DNA of 64,000 nucleotides, taken from positions 248,001-312,000 of the forward strand of contig LJHW01000006.1 of assembly GCA_001295865.1 (NCBI GenBank), given 5' to 3'. This stretch comes from a beta proteobacterium AAP65. GTDB taxonomy: Bacteria > Pseudomonadota > Gammaproteobacteria > Burkholderiales > Burkholderiaceae_C. The first letter of the stretch is position 1; each line of letters begins with the position of its first letter. The position numbers were made by a program, and so were the translations under genes. Shown here in pieces: positions 47,608 through 56,883 of the stretch. The notes below the pieces were generated by a model. The model was not told where the DNA came from. It made no database searches and saw nothing but the letters and a program-made list of their open reading frames with translations.

Positions 47608-49671
47608 ATGAACGCCCCGGCCCCCGCCTCGCTCAACAACGCCCAGATGGAGGCCGTGCACCACCTGCACGGGCCTTGTCTGGTGCTGGCCGGCGCCGGC
47701 TCGGGCAAAACGCGCGTGATCGTTCACAAGATCGCGCGGCTGCTGGGCAGCGGGCTGGAGGCGAAACAGATCGCCGCCATCACCTTCACCAACAAGGCCG
47801 CGGCCGAGATGCGCGAGCGCGCCAAGCAGCTCATCGGCGGCAAGGCCGCGCGCGAGCTGGCGGTGAGCACCTTCCACTCGCTGGGCGTTCGCATGCTGCG
47901 CACGGATGGCACGCGCATCGGGCTGAAGGCCAACTTCAGCATCCTCGACAGCGACGACGTGCTGGGCGTGATGCGCGAGGCCGGCGGCACCACCGACGCG
48001 GCCCTGGCGCGCCGCTGGCAGTGGGCCATCAGCCTGTGGAAGAACCAGGGCCTGAACGCCGAGACCGCCGAGGCCGCCGCCACCACGGCTGACGAGCAAG
48101 TGGCTGCGCGCGTGATGCGCCTGTACCAGGAGCGCCTGGCGGCCTTCCAGGCGGTGGACTTCGACGACCTCATCACGCTGCCGCTGGCGCTGCTGCAACG
48201 CGACGCCGAGGCGCGCGCCAAGTGGCAGGCCACCTTCCGCCACGTGCTGGTGGACGAATACCAGGACACCAACGCCGTGCAGTACGAACTGCTCAAGGCC
48301 CTGGTGGGCGAGCGTGCGATGTTCACCGCCGTGGGCGACGACGATCAGAGCATCTACGGTTGGCGCGGCGCCACCATCGAGAACCTGAAAAAGTTGCCGC
48401 AGGACTTTCCGCAGCTGAAAGTGATCCCGCTGGAGCAGAACTACCGCAGCACCGGCCACATCCTGCGCGCGGCCAACGCGGTGATCGCGAAGAACCCCAA
48501 GATCTTCGAGAAGAAGCTGTGGAGCGAGTTCGGCGACGGTGAACCCGTGCGCCTGCAAGAGAACGACAGCGAAGAGCACGAGGCCGAGCGTGCGGTTTCG
48601 CGCATCCAATCGCTCAGGGGCAATGACGGGCGCAACAAGTTCTCTGACTTCGCCATCCTCTACCGCGCCAACCACCAGGCGCGTGTGATCGAGCAGAAGC
48701 TGCGCGCGGCGCAGATCCCCTACAAGGTGAGCGGCGGCCAGAGCTATTTCGACCGTGCCGAGATCAAGGACCTCTGCGCCTGGCTGCGCCTGCTGGTGAA
48801 CCAGGACGACGACCCCGCCTTCCTGCGCGCGGCCACCACGCCCAAACGCGGCATCGGCCACACCACGCTGGCGGCGCTGGGTGAGTTCGCGTCGAAGTGG
48901 AAGATCAGCCTCTTCGAGGCGCTGTTCTCGCCCAGCCTGAACACCGTGCTCAAGGGCAAGGCGGTGGAAGCGCTGCAGCAGTTCGGCCGCGAGGTCAGCG
49001 ACCTGGAGCACCGCGCGCGCCACACGCAGGGCGCTGAAGAAGCCAAGGCGCTGCTGATGGGCTGGCTCAAGGACATCCAGTACGAGCAGCACCTCTTCGA
49101 TGGCGAAGACAGCGAAAAACTCGCCGCCGCGCGCTGGGGCAACGTGCTCGATTTCGTCGACTGGATCGCCAAGCGCTGCGGCGGGCAGATCAACCAGGAA
49201 GCCGGCGCCACCTTCGAGACCGAGCGCCAGACGGTGCTGCAGGTGGCGCAGACCATCGCCGTCATCATCAGCCTGGCCGAACGCGAAGGCGACCAGGACG
49301 TGGTGACGCTCTCCACCCTGCACGCCAGCAAGGGCCTGGAGTGGCCGCACGTGGTGCTGGTGGGCGTGAACGAGGGGCTGCTGCCCTTCCAGAGCGGCAG
49401 CGAGAACGCCGAAGCGATGACGCCCGAGCGTCTGGAAGAAGAACGCCGGCTGATGTACGTGGGCATCACACGTGCGCGCAGCACGCTGGTGGTGAGCACG
49501 CTGCGCCGCCGCAAGAAGGGCCGCGAGATGGTGCAGGCCGTGCCCAGCCGCTTCATCGCAGAGATGAAGCTCAGCGAGCAGGTGAGCAAGGAAGACCCGC
49601 GCGAGCGGCTGAAGAAGCTGCGCGATGCGATGGCGGCGAAGAACGCAGCCACCCCGCCCCCGGCGGCGTGA
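47608..49671 (+). CDS. rep: ATP-dependent DNA helicase Rep (UvrD/Rep family)
   Basis: A 687-residue superfamily 1A helicase, normal length for Rep. Motifs in order: Q-motif LNNAQMEAV, Walker A LAGAGSGKT, Ia TFTNKAAAEMRER, II VDEYQDTN, III VGDDDQSIYGWRGA, IV LEQNYRS, V LSTLHASKGLEWPHV and VI EERRLMYVGITRA. The full set is intact. It unwinds DNA 3' to 5' and helps forks pass obstacles. Not linked functionally to its neighbours. Confidence 0.96.
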   Translation: MNAPAPASLNNAQMEAVHHLHGPCLVLAGAGSGKTRVIVHKIARLLGSGLEAKQIAAITFTNKAAAEMRERAKQLIGGKAARELAVSTFHSLGVRMLRTDGTRIGLKANFSILDSDDVLGVMREAGGTTDAALARRWQWAISLWKNQGLNAETAEAAATTADEQVAARVMRLYQERLAAFQAVDFDDLITLPLALLQRDAEARAKWQATFRHVLVDEYQDTNAVQYELLKALVGERAMFTAVGDDDQSIYGWRGATIENLKKLPQDFPQLKVIPLEQNYRSTGHILRAANAVIAKNPKIFEKKLWSEFGDGEPVRLQENDSEEHEAERAVSRIQSLRGNDGRNKFSDFAILYRANHQARVIEQKLRAAQIPYKVSGGQSYFDRAEIKDLCAWLRLLVNQDDDPAFLRAATTPKRGIGHTTLAALGEFASKWKISLFEALFSPSLNTVLKGKAVEALQQFGREVSDLEHRARHTQGAEEAKALLMGWLKDIQYEQHLFDGEDSEKLAAARWGNVLDFVDWIAKRCGGQINQEAGATFETERQTVLQVAQTIAVIISLAEREGDQDVVTLSTLHASKGLEWPHVVLVGVNEGLLPFQSGSENAEAMTPERLEEERRLMYVGITRARSTLVVSTLRRRKKGREMVQAVPSRFIAEMKLSEQVSKEDPRERLKKLRDAMAAKNAATPPPAA

Positions 49672-49744
49672 TCCAGTGAGGCACGCCGCCGCCAGCGGCG
49701 TGGAGGCGCCGTTACAGTGGCGGGACACAGCCGGAGCTCACGCC

Positions 49745-50131
49745 ATGGTCCACCCCTCGCCTGCCCACGCGGGTTCGTCACGGTTCCGCCGCGGGCGGCT
49801 GGTTGCGTTTGCGGGCGCACTCGCCCTGCTGGCCAGCGCGGCCGCGGCACAGACGCCCCTGCACACCTGGCCCGAGGCCGACCTCGCGCTGGGCGAGAAG
49901 CTGATCCGTGAAAACGCCTGCTCGGCCTGCCACGCGCGCAAGGTGGGCGGTGACGGCTCGGCCATCTACCGGCCGCAGGGCCGCATCAGCCGGCCTGCTG
50001 CGCTGCTGAGCATGGTGGAGATGTGCAGCACCGAGCTGAAGCTCGGCCTGTTTCCTGAAGACGTGATGGCCGTGGCCGCCGTGCTGCAGCGCGACCACTA
50101 CCGTTTCCCCAGCGCCAGCGCCAAACGCTGA
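49745..50131 (+). CDS. Small periplasmic c-type cytochrome
   Basis: A 128-residue exported protein. A signal peptide (LVAFAGALALLASAAAAQ) precedes a single haem-attachment motif ENACSACHARK (C59, C62, H63). The possible sixth ligand is one of the Met residues in LLSMVEMCSTELKLGLFPEDV. The mature protein of about 90 residues has the size of a class I mono-haem cytochrome, and the EDVMAVAAVL end resembles the C-terminal helix. Electron partner unknown. It converges on the TonB-like gene of the large minus-strand operon, which encodes other CXnCH proteins at its far end. Confidence 0.8.
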   Translation: MVHPSPAHAGSSRFRRGRLVAFAGALALLASAAAAQTPLHTWPEADLALGEKLIRENACSACHARKVGGDGSAIYRPQGRISRPAALLSMVEMCSTELKLGLFPEDVMAVAAVLQRDHYRFPSASAKR

Positions 50132-50170
50132 GCGGGTGCGCGCCGGGCCTGGGGCCCAGCGCGACTGGCT

Positions 50171-51361
50171 TCAGGACGGCAGGAAGTCCACCGGCCAGGT
50201 GACGACCATCTGGTCGACGTCTTTTGCGCCGAAGTCGAACTGGCGGATGCGCGCCAGCAGCTTCTTCTCCAGGTCTTCGGCCTTCAGCTCGCTGCTGACG
50301 ATACGCAGGCCTTCCACCGCGCCACTCGGAGCGATCTTCAGCTCCAGCACCACCTTGCCCTGCAGCGCCGGATCGTCGCGCAGCGCGCGGTTGTAGATGG
50401 CGTAGATGGCGCCCTTGTTGCGTTCGAAGACGAGCTTGATGTCCTCGATGCTGCGTGTGGCCTTGCCGCTGCTGCCCTTGGTGAGGGTGCCACCCTTGCC
50501 ACTGCCACCACCACCGCCGACCGAACTGCCGGTGCCCTTGCCGTCGCGCGCACCGCCACCGCCCGGGCCGCCGCCACCGCCACCGCCACCGCCGGCCACA
50601 CCTTCCACCAGCGTGGTGGCGCGGCCGGCCAGGCCGCCGCCGCCGGTGTCGCGGCTGTAGGCGGCGGTGTTGATGCCGCCGCTGCCGGTGGTGGCGTTGC
50701 TCGTGATGAGCGCACGCACCGGCACACCCGGGTCGCGCCCGGCGCCCACGCCGACACCCACGCCCGTGCCCACGCCGGGCCCGGGCTTGATGTCCTGCTT
50801 GAGCTGCACAGCGGCGGGTGTGCCGCTCAGCTCGGCCAGCTCGCTCTTCATCGCCAGCAGGCCCACGCCGCTGGCCTTGCGGCGGGCGTTGTCCAGCGCC
50901 ACCTCGCCAGGCGGTTTGCCTTCGACGGGCTGCCGCGCTTCGGGCACCGGGGCGCCCTTCTTCGGCGGCACCGGCGGGGCGGGCTTGGCCGCGGCTTCTT
51001 TCGGGGCTTCGGGCTTCGTGGCCTGGGCCACTTCGGTGGCGTCGGGCTTCACCGCCGGCGGGGGCGGGGCGGGTGGCGCCACGGGCCGCTCCAGCAGCAG
51101 CTTGGCCATGGGCGGCGGCAGCGCGGGCGCGGCGCTGCGTTCGGGCGTGCGCAGCGGCACAAAGGGCAGCGCGATGGCCAGCAGCAGCACCACGGCCAAG
51201 AGCGTGCGCAGGATGCGCCGGAAACGCTGCTCGTCGGCGGCCGACACCGCCCAGGGCAGCATCGCCGCGGCCTTGACGCGCTGCAGCTGTTCTAGCGCGG
51301 CCAGCGCGCCCGGCGGCAGCGCCGGGTGCGGGGCGGCAGGGAGTGCGAAGCTCGTCATCAC
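50171..51361 (-). CDS. TonB-like protein with AgmX/PglI-type C-terminal domain
   Basis: A 396-residue inner-membrane protein. One transmembrane helix (LLAVVLLLAIALPFVPL) sits near residues 54-72. A long Pro/Lys/Ala then Gly/Val-rich periplasmic region follows, including runs of nine glycines and GVGTGVGVGVG. A compact C-terminal domain of about 90 residues (RSIEDIKLVFERNKGAIYAIYNRAL, GKVVLELKIAPSGAV) resembles the TonB-related domain of AgmX/PglI of Myxococcus gliding complexes. It could transmit energy from the TolQR-like motor encoded just upstream to the outer membrane. The start overlaps the preceding TolR stop by four bases. It is the last gene of the block. Confidence 0.82.
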   Translation of the reverse strand: MMTSFALPAAPHPALPPGALAALEQLQRVKAAAMLPWAVSAADEQRFRRILRTLLAVVLLLAIALPFVPLRTPERSAAPALPPPMAKLLLERPVAPPAPPPPAVKPDATEVAQATKPEAPKEAAAKPAPPVPPKKGAPVPEARQPVEGKPPGEVALDNARRKASGVGLLAMKSELAELSGTPAAVQLKQDIKPGPGVGTGVGVGVGAGRDPGVPVRALITSNATTGSGGINTAAYSRDTGGGGLAGRATTLVEGVAGGGGGGGGGPGGGGARDGKGTGSSVGGGGGSGKGGTLTKGSSGKATRSIEDIKLVFERNKGAIYAIYNRALRDDPALQGKVVLELKIAPSGAVEGLRIVSSELKAEDLEKKLLARIRQFDFGAKDVDQMVVTWPVDFLPS

Positions 51362-51867
51362 CCCTCCACGCGCTGACGCACCGCGAAGGACACGTCGCTG
51401 AAGTTGGCGCGTGCGCAGGTGGCCATCACCTTGCGCAGCAATTGGTAGGGCACGGTCTTGTCGGCCATGATGGTGACGGCTTGCCCCTCGGCGGCCAGCC
51501 TTTCGCGGTTTTCGGCGCGCACGGCCTGGCGGCTGGCCAGCACGTCGAGCTCGGCCTTCAGGCCCGGGATCAGATCGTCGGCGCTGGCCATCGCCTCGCT
51601 GACCAGGGCCACGCGCCGGCCGTCGGCCAGGATTTCGTCACCCGCGATCACCAGCACCACGGTGTCTTTCGGCGCCTGGATGCTGTTGGCCAGCGGCAGC
51701 TCCACCGCCTTGGGGCTGACCAGCGTTTCCACGCCCGAGGCGCTGCTCAGCAGAAAGAAGATGAGGATGGTGAACACGTCGATCAGCGCCACCAGGTTCA
51801 TGTCCATGGCGGTGCTGTTGCGCGCCTTGCGCTGGGCGCGTTTTTCCAGCGGGGAGAGCGTGGCCAT
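51358..51867 (-). CDS. ExbD/TolR family protein, second copy
   Basis: A 169-residue inner-membrane protein with one N-terminal transmembrane helix containing the proton-path aspartate (MDMNLVALIDVFTILIFFLL). A periplasmic ExbD/TolR domain of about 110 residues ends VSFAVRQRVEG. The Asp in LIDVF is conserved, so it can take part in proton-driven motion. It is translationally coupled to both neighbours. Confidence 0.9.
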   Translation of the reverse strand: MATLSPLEKRAQRKARNSTAMDMNLVALIDVFTILIFFLLSSASGVETLVSPKAVELPLANSIQAPKDTVVLVIAGDEILADGRRVALVSEAMASADDLIPGLKAELDVLASRQAVRAENRERLAAEGQAVTIMADKTVPYQLLRKVMATCARANFSDVSFAVRQRVEG

Positions 51868-52409
51868 CAGCTGCGGCCTTTCGCGGGGTTGGCGGTGTTC
51901 GCGGTGTTGACGGGGGCCGCGGCTCCGCGCACCGGGGCATCGCCCACCGAGATGTTCGGGAAGAGCTCGGCCCGCACCAGCTGCTTGCCCTGGGGCGTGA
52001 CGGTGCCGCGCACGGCGTCCATCACCTGCACCAACTGGTCGTAGCTGGTGTCGGGCTCGGCCAGCAGCGTGGCTTCACGCTGCGTGGGGAACTTGCCCTT
52101 GACCATCACCATCAGCTGTTGCAAGGCCTGCACGTCGTGCTCGGCCCCTTTGATGTCGATGCGCTGGATGAGCCCGCCGACACGGTCGCCGACCTCCAGC
52201 GCGTCTTTGCGGATGACGATTTCGAGCTGCAGGTTGTCGACCTTCAACTGGTCCACCGCCGACTGTTGCGCCGGCAGTTGCAGGTCCATCACCGCCAGCC
52301 GCGTGAAGACGGCGGTGGACAGCAGGAAGGGCACCAGCACGACGATCAGGTTGATGAAGGCCGTGATCTCCAGGTGCGGCACTTCCTTGCGCAAGCGGCG
52401 CGTTCTCAT
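51867..52409 (-). CDS. ExbD/TolR-like protein, first copy, with altered membrane Asp position
   Basis: A 180-residue ExbD/TolR-like protein. The membrane helix reads HLEITAFINLIVVLVPFLLST. Asn stands where the family's critical Asp is expected (FINLIVVL instead of LIDVF). It may be a structural partner of the other copy, as in two-TolR motors such as Myxococcus AglQ/AglS. A periplasmic domain of about 130 residues follows. It ends in an Ala/Pro/Asn tail (PVNTANTANPAKGRS). Confidence 0.85.
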   Translation of the reverse strand: MRTRRLRKEVPHLEITAFINLIVVLVPFLLSTAVFTRLAVMDLQLPAQQSAVDQLKVDNLQLEIVIRKDALEVGDRVGGLIQRIDIKGAEHDVQALQQLMVMVKGKFPTQREATLLAEPDTSYDQLVQVMDAVRGTVTPQGKQLVRAELFPNISVGDAPVRGAAAPVNTANTANPAKGRS

Positions 52410-52424
52410 GGCGCTGCTGCCGGC

Positions 52425-53102
52425 TCAGTCGGCCAGGTTGGCAGAGGCGCGTTGGTCGCGCGGCTGCTCACCGGCCAGGCGCTGCACCAGGTTCAGGAAG
52501 GTGATCTTGGCGGCCTCCAGGCTGTCGACGATCTCGCTGGCGCGGGCCTGCAGGAAGGCGTGGATCAGCAGGAAGGGGATGGCCACCATCAGCGCAAAGG
52601 CCGTGTTGTTCATGGCCACCGAGATGGATGCGCTCAGCAACTCGGCCTTCTCGGCCGGGTTCACCTGCGCCACGGCCGTGAAGCCCTTGATCAGGCCGAT
52701 GATGGTGCCCAGCAGGCCCACCAGGGTGATGGTGTTGGCGAAGGTGGCGATGTAGTGCGTGCGCTTCTCCAGGCGCGGCACGATTTCCATCATGCCTTCT
52801 TCCATGGCGTGGTCGATGTCCTCGCGGCGGCGGGCGCTGGCCATGCGCGCCAGGCCGTGCGAGACGATCTTGCCGATGGCGGCTTCGCTGTTGGCCACCA
52901 TGCCCGCGGCTTCCTTGAAGCGGCCGGCCTGCAGCGTGGGCAGCAGCTGGTCCCAGAGCTTGCGGTTTTCGCTGCGCGCGCGGCGCAGGAAGATGAAACG
53001 CTCGATGGCAATCGCCAGGCCGATGGTCATCATCGTCAGGCTGGGGTAGAGGAAGGGGCCGCAGTCGACGAAGAACTTGACGACGGTGTTGAAGGTGTTC
53101 AT
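52425..53102 (-). CDS. MotA/TolQ/ExbB proton channel protein
   Basis: A 225-residue inner-membrane channel with three hydrophobic segments: YPSLTMMTIGLAIAIERF near the N-terminus, then the pair FANTITLVGLLGTIIGLIKGF and MNNTAFALMVAIPFLLIHAF, quoted in part (TLVGLLGTIIGLIKGF; TAFALMVAIPFLLIH). These are the TolQ/ExbB signatures, with the conserved T and G residues of the ion path. The ATG at 53102 overlaps the upstream stop by four bases. With the two TolR-like genes downstream it forms a TolQRR-type motor. Confidence 0.93.
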   Translation of the reverse strand: MNTFNTVVKFFVDCGPFLYPSLTMMTIGLAIAIERFIFLRRARSENRKLWDQLLPTLQAGRFKEAAGMVANSEAAIGKIVSHGLARMASARRREDIDHAMEEGMMEIVPRLEKRTHYIATFANTITLVGLLGTIIGLIKGFTAVAQVNPAEKAELLSASISVAMNNTAFALMVAIPFLLIHAFLQARASEIVDSLEAAKITFLNLVQRLAGEQPRDQRASANLAD

Positions 53103-53452
53103 CGGGAGGCTCCGGCAGGGGCGGGGGTGTTGGCAGGGGAAGGGGTGGGAACGGGGGCAGAGACGGGCGCGGCGGTGCTGGCCGCAGCAGGCTGCGCACG
53201 CAGCTGCGCGCTGTAGATCACCTCGCGGCGGAAGACCTCGCGGTCCACGGGCGCCAGGGCCTCGTCGAGCACGCTCTGCACCGGGCGGCCGCTGAGCGTG
53301 CCGGGCAGCGGTTTTTTCCACGGCACGATGTACAGCACCTTGGGCAGCTCGCGGTTGCCGATGATCTGCGTGCGGTCGATGTCGGCGCGGTCTTGGGCGG
53401 CTGCGGCGCCGGCCAGCAGACAGGCCGTGGTGAAGCTCAGGATGGTTTTCAT
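53099..53452 (-). CDS. Small exported protein of unknown function
   Basis: A 117-residue protein. A signal peptide (ILSFTTACLLAGAAAAQ) is followed by a conserved-looking core (DRTQIIGNRELPKVLYIVPWKKP) and a 35-residue Ala/Pro-rich C-terminus. I do not recognise a family. It lies between the giant TPR lipoprotein and the TolQ-like channel, with four-base overlaps on both sides. That suggests a dedicated periplasmic part of the same machine. Confidence 0.8.
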   Translation of the reverse strand: MKTILSFTTACLLAGAAAAQDRADIDRTQIIGNRELPKVLYIVPWKKPLPGTLSGRPVQSVLDEALAPVDREVFRREVIYSAQLRAQPAAASTAAPVSAPVPTPSPANTPAPAGASR

Positions 53453-56400
53453 CGCGTCTCCTGGGCGGTGGTGGCGGGCTTGGGTGCGGCGGTGGCGGCG
53501 GCCGGTGCTGCCGCCAGCTTGGCGGGCTTGCGTGTTCTCAGCTCGGCCAGCCAACGGTTGAGGGTGGGCGCCTCGGCCGGGGCCAGCTCCAGGCAGCGCT
53601 GGTAGAGCGCCTGCGCGCGGGCCGCGTCGCCGAGGTAGAGGTCGTGCAGGATGGCGAGGTTGAACACCGGGGCCAGCGCGTCCTTGTCGGCGGCGATGGC
53701 GTCTTCATACGACTGCTTGGCGTCGTCGAAGCGGCCTTGCTGGCGCTGCAGCAAACCCTGCTGGTTCAGCAGCGGCGCACGCGCCAGGCCTTGCAAAGGC
53801 GCCAGCGCCGCCTGCACGGCCGGCAGGTCGTTCTGCAGCGCCACGGGCACGGCCGGGTCGTTGCGCTCGGCCTTGGCGTAGCGCACGGGCTTCAACTTCG
53901 CCAGCGCGGCCAGGCTGGCCTGCACCCAGCGGTCGTACAGGCCCTGCGTGGTGCGGCGCGCGTTGGTCTCGTAGAGCTCGATGGCTTTTTCCTCAAAGGG
54001 GAAAGCCTGCTCTTCCAGCATCACGTTGTACTGCTCGAGCTCGTCTTTCTTCAGCTTCTTGGGCCGCGCCGAATCGAGCATGGCCTTGCCGAAATCTTGG
54101 TAGACGCTGGCGGTGTGGAAGGTGGCGGCGGTGGTCACCTCGGCGATGCCCACCTCGCTGGCCGCGGCGTAGGCGCGCAGCGCCTCTTCCAGACGCGCCT
54201 TCTTCAGCTTGAGCTGCTGCGCCAGCGGCTCCACCAGCGCCACCTGCTGGTAGGCGGCGCGCACCGGCTCGGCCAGGGCCAAGGTGGCCTGGCCGCCCAG
54301 CGTGCGCGTGCGCGCGGTGCGGGCTTCGCCGGCGTTGGCGTCGGCCTCTTGCACACGGCGTTGCCAGGCCAGGGCGCGCGCGGGCTGCTGGTCGGCGCGC
54401 AGCAACTCGGCGATGCGCCAGCGGGCTTCCACCGCGGTTTCCAGCGGCAGCGGGTGGCGCTGCAGGTAGTTCTCGTAGGCCTTCAGGGCCGTGGTCAGCA
54501 GCGGGGTGCTGCCGGCCAGCGGCGGTTCCACCGGCGCGGCCGGGGCCGCGCGCGCGTTGCGCTTCTTGGCAGCCGGGGCGGGCGCGGGTTTGCGTGCGGC
54601 CGGCTTGCGTGCCGGGGTGGCCGCAGCCACCACGGGCGCGGGGGGCGGGGCCTCGCGGGCGGCCCTCTCGTGCAGTTCGGCGGCCTGCCAGAGCGCGCCG
54701 CGTGCGAGCTCGGGCTCGGTGCTGGCGGCGCTGACCTTCTCGAACTCGGCCGCGGCCAGGCTGTGGCGCTTCTGTTCCAGGTAGGCCAGCGCCAGGCGCG
54801 GCGCCACCTCGGCCTGCAGCGGGTGGCCGGGCTGCTCGCGGCGGAAGTTCTCCAGCGCCGTGGCGGCACGCGGCCAGTCTTTCAGCTGGATGAGCGCAGC
54901 GGCCACGTCGAACTGCGCGCTGGCGCGCACCGCCGAGGTGGCGGCCAGCAGCCCGCCCGTGCTGGCGCCCAAGGCAGCCACACGTTCGAAGTGGCCCACG
55001 GCCGCGCGTGCATCGCCTGCGCCGCGCGCGGCTTCGCCTTGCTTGTAGATGCTGGCGGCCAGGCGCTCGGCGGCCTCGTTGCGGCCCGGCGTGCCAGCGG
55101 GTGAGAGCGCCAGCACTTCGCCGTAAGCCGCTTCGGCCTCGGCATGCCGGCCTTGTTCAAAAGCGTGGTGGGCGATCACGGTCCAGGCCGTGCGGCGCTG
55201 CGCTTCGGCGGGCGGTGGCTGCAGCGCCAACGCCTGACGCGCCACGCCCGCGGCGGCCGCGGTGTCGTTCAGCGCGAAGAGCTGCTCCGCCGCGCGCGTG
55301 AGCACCGGGCCGCCGCGCGCATCGGCGCGGTAGGCCTGCGCAAAACGCAGGGCGCTGGCCACCGAGGCGCGCTGCAGCGCCTCACGCGCGGGCTTGTCGG
55401 CCGCGGGCTTCTCCTGCTCGGCATACGCCAGCAGCGCCGAGTAGCCAGCATCGGCGCCGCGCGGGTGCTGGGCATGCCGGTAGGCCACGGTCTCGTACTC
55501 GGCGGCCGCGGCGGCCCATTGGCGGTCTTCGAACAGCAGCTCGGCCAGCAGGAAACGCTGCGCCGGCGCTTCCGCGCTCTGCGGGAATGACGTCAGCAGC
55601 GTTCGGTACCAGCGCACGGCCTCCTGCACATCGGCCGGGGCACGCGTGCGCTGCGCCAGGGCGTGGTGGTGGCGCGCCAATTGCGTGAGGTGCGTCTGCA
55701 CCAGCGGCTGCACACGCTGCCAGCCCGTGGGGTTGGCGCGGCGGAACTCGGCGCCTTCACCTTCGGCGCCGTAGCGGCGCACGTGATCCTTCTTGGCCTG
55801 CAACGCCAGGGTGTCGAAGCCGTTGGTCTCGTAGAGCTCGATCACACGCGCCTGCAGCAGCGGCGCCTGCACGTGCAGTGGCTGGCGACGCACGAAGAGC
55901 GCGTAGGTGTCGGCGGCGTCCTTGATGCGTTCTTGCTTCGAGTACAGCTCGCCCAGGGCGCCGTACACACGGAACTGGTAGGCCTCGCGCACGGGGCTGT
56001 CGATGTAGCGCCACACGCTCTCGGCGCCTTGCAGGCTGGCCAGGCTGATGCTCATCACGCGGAAGCTGTCTTCCACGAGTTCGCGGTCGGCGCGGGTCAG
56101 CTGGGGGATCGCGGCGAGGTCGGCTTCGTCCTGCATCAGGCCCTTCAGGCCGCCGAGCTTGATGTCGAGCACGCCGAAAAAGGGCTTGAGCGCCTCTTCG
56201 GCCTTGCCTTGCTTGAAGAGCGACCAGCCCTGCATGTAAAGCGCACGCTCCTGGAAGGCCGTGCCCGGCCCGGCCTGCAGCACCGCGGCGTAGGCGCCTT
56301 CGGCCAGCGCGTAGTTGCGCATGGCGAAGAGCAGCTCGCCGCGGCGGAACTGGGCTTCTTCGGCGTGCACGGTGCCCGGGTAGGTGGTGACGAGTTTCGT

Positions 56401-56883
56401 CAGCGTGGCGAGTGCTGCTTCGAGCTGGCCGCCCTGCTCTTGTGCGCGCGCCAGCTGGTAGAGCACGCGGTGGTTGCCGGGGTCTTGCGGGTAGAGCTTG
56501 AGGAACTCTTCGTAGCGCGCCACCGCGGCCTTGTAGTCGGGCTCGGCACCGGCGGCGGCCGTGCTGTCGGCGGCCACGCGGTCGGCGCGGTCCATCTCCA
56601 GATCGCCCAGGCGGCGCAGCGCTTCGGCGCGCTGCGGGGCCTGCGCCGGCTGTGGCGTGGTGGCCAGGAAGTCGCGGTAGGCGGCGATGGTCTGGTCTTC
56701 GGCCAGCACCGGCAGGTTGTCGGGCGCCACCTTGATCTCGCGCTGCGCCAGGCTGGCCAGTGTGGGCTGGTTGTCGCCGGGCAGGGTCTTGGGGCCGGCG
56801 CAGGCGGCCAGCAGCAGCACGGCGGCGGTGGCCGTGGCGGCCAGGGCGAACGGCGCTCGCGGGGTGTAGGGCGGGCGCTTCAT
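53449..56883 (-). CDS. Very long TPR lipoprotein
   Basis: A 1144-residue protein. The signal peptide ends in lipobox LLAAC (Cys28). Most of the rest is helical repeats of TPR type (for example ALYMQGWSLFKQGKAEEALK, QRRTAWTVIAHHAFEQGRHAEAEAAY and NQQGLLQRQQGRFDDAKQSYEDAI, cited in part). One low-complexity Lys/Ala/Pro linker lies near residue 720 (KPAARKPAPAPAAKKRNAR). As a TPR scaffold anchored to a membrane it would hold many partners. Long TPR proteins are also a feature of Myxococcus Glt complexes. The start overlaps the preceding gene by four bases. Confidence 0.85.
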   Translation of the reverse strand: MKRPPYTPRAPFALAATATAAVLLLAACAGPKTLPGDNQPTLASLAQREIKVAPDNLPVLAEDQTIAAYRDFLATTPQPAQAPQRAEALRRLGDLEMDRADRVAADSTAAAGAEPDYKAAVARYEEFLKLYPQDPGNHRVLYQLARAQEQGGQLEAALATLTKLVTTYPGTVHAEEAQFRRGELLFAMRNYALAEGAYAAVLQAGPGTAFQERALYMQGWSLFKQGKAEEALKPFFGVLDIKLGGLKGLMQDEADLAAIPQLTRADRELVEDSFRVMSISLASLQGAESVWRYIDSPVREAYQFRVYGALGELYSKQERIKDAADTYALFVRRQPLHVQAPLLQARVIELYETNGFDTLALQAKKDHVRRYGAEGEGAEFRRANPTGWQRVQPLVQTHLTQLARHHHALAQRTRAPADVQEAVRWYRTLLTSFPQSAEAPAQRFLLAELLFEDRQWAAAAAEYETVAYRHAQHPRGADAGYSALLAYAEQEKPAADKPAREALQRASVASALRFAQAYRADARGGPVLTRAAEQLFALNDTAAAAGVARQALALQPPPAEAQRRTAWTVIAHHAFEQGRHAEAEAAYGEVLALSPAGTPGRNEAAERLAASIYKQGEAARGAGDARAAVGHFERVAALGASTGGLLAATSAVRASAQFDVAAALIQLKDWPRAATALENFRREQPGHPLQAEVAPRLALAYLEQKRHSLAAAEFEKVSAASTEPELARGALWQAAELHERAAREAPPPAPVVAAATPARKPAARKPAPAPAAKKRNARAAPAAPVEPPLAGSTPLLTTALKAYENYLQRHPLPLETAVEARWRIAELLRADQQPARALAWQRRVQEADANAGEARTARTRTLGGQATLALAEPVRAAYQQVALVEPLAQQLKLKKARLEEALRAYAAASEVGIAEVTTAATFHTASVYQDFGKAMLDSARPKKLKKDELEQYNVMLEEQAFPFEEKAIELYETNARRTTQGLYDRWVQASLAALAKLKPVRYAKAERNDPAVPVALQNDLPAVQAALAPLQGLARAPLLNQQGLLQRQQGRFDDAKQSYEDAIAADKDALAPVFNLAILHDLYLGDAARAQALYQRCLELAPAEAPTLNRWLAELRTRKPAKLAAAPAAATAAPKPATTAQETR

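Noticed and set aside
50480..50800. GC-rich triplet repeats as a possible CRISPR or minisatellite
   Set aside because: They are glycine and valine codons in the linker of the TonB-like protein. There is no spacer pattern.
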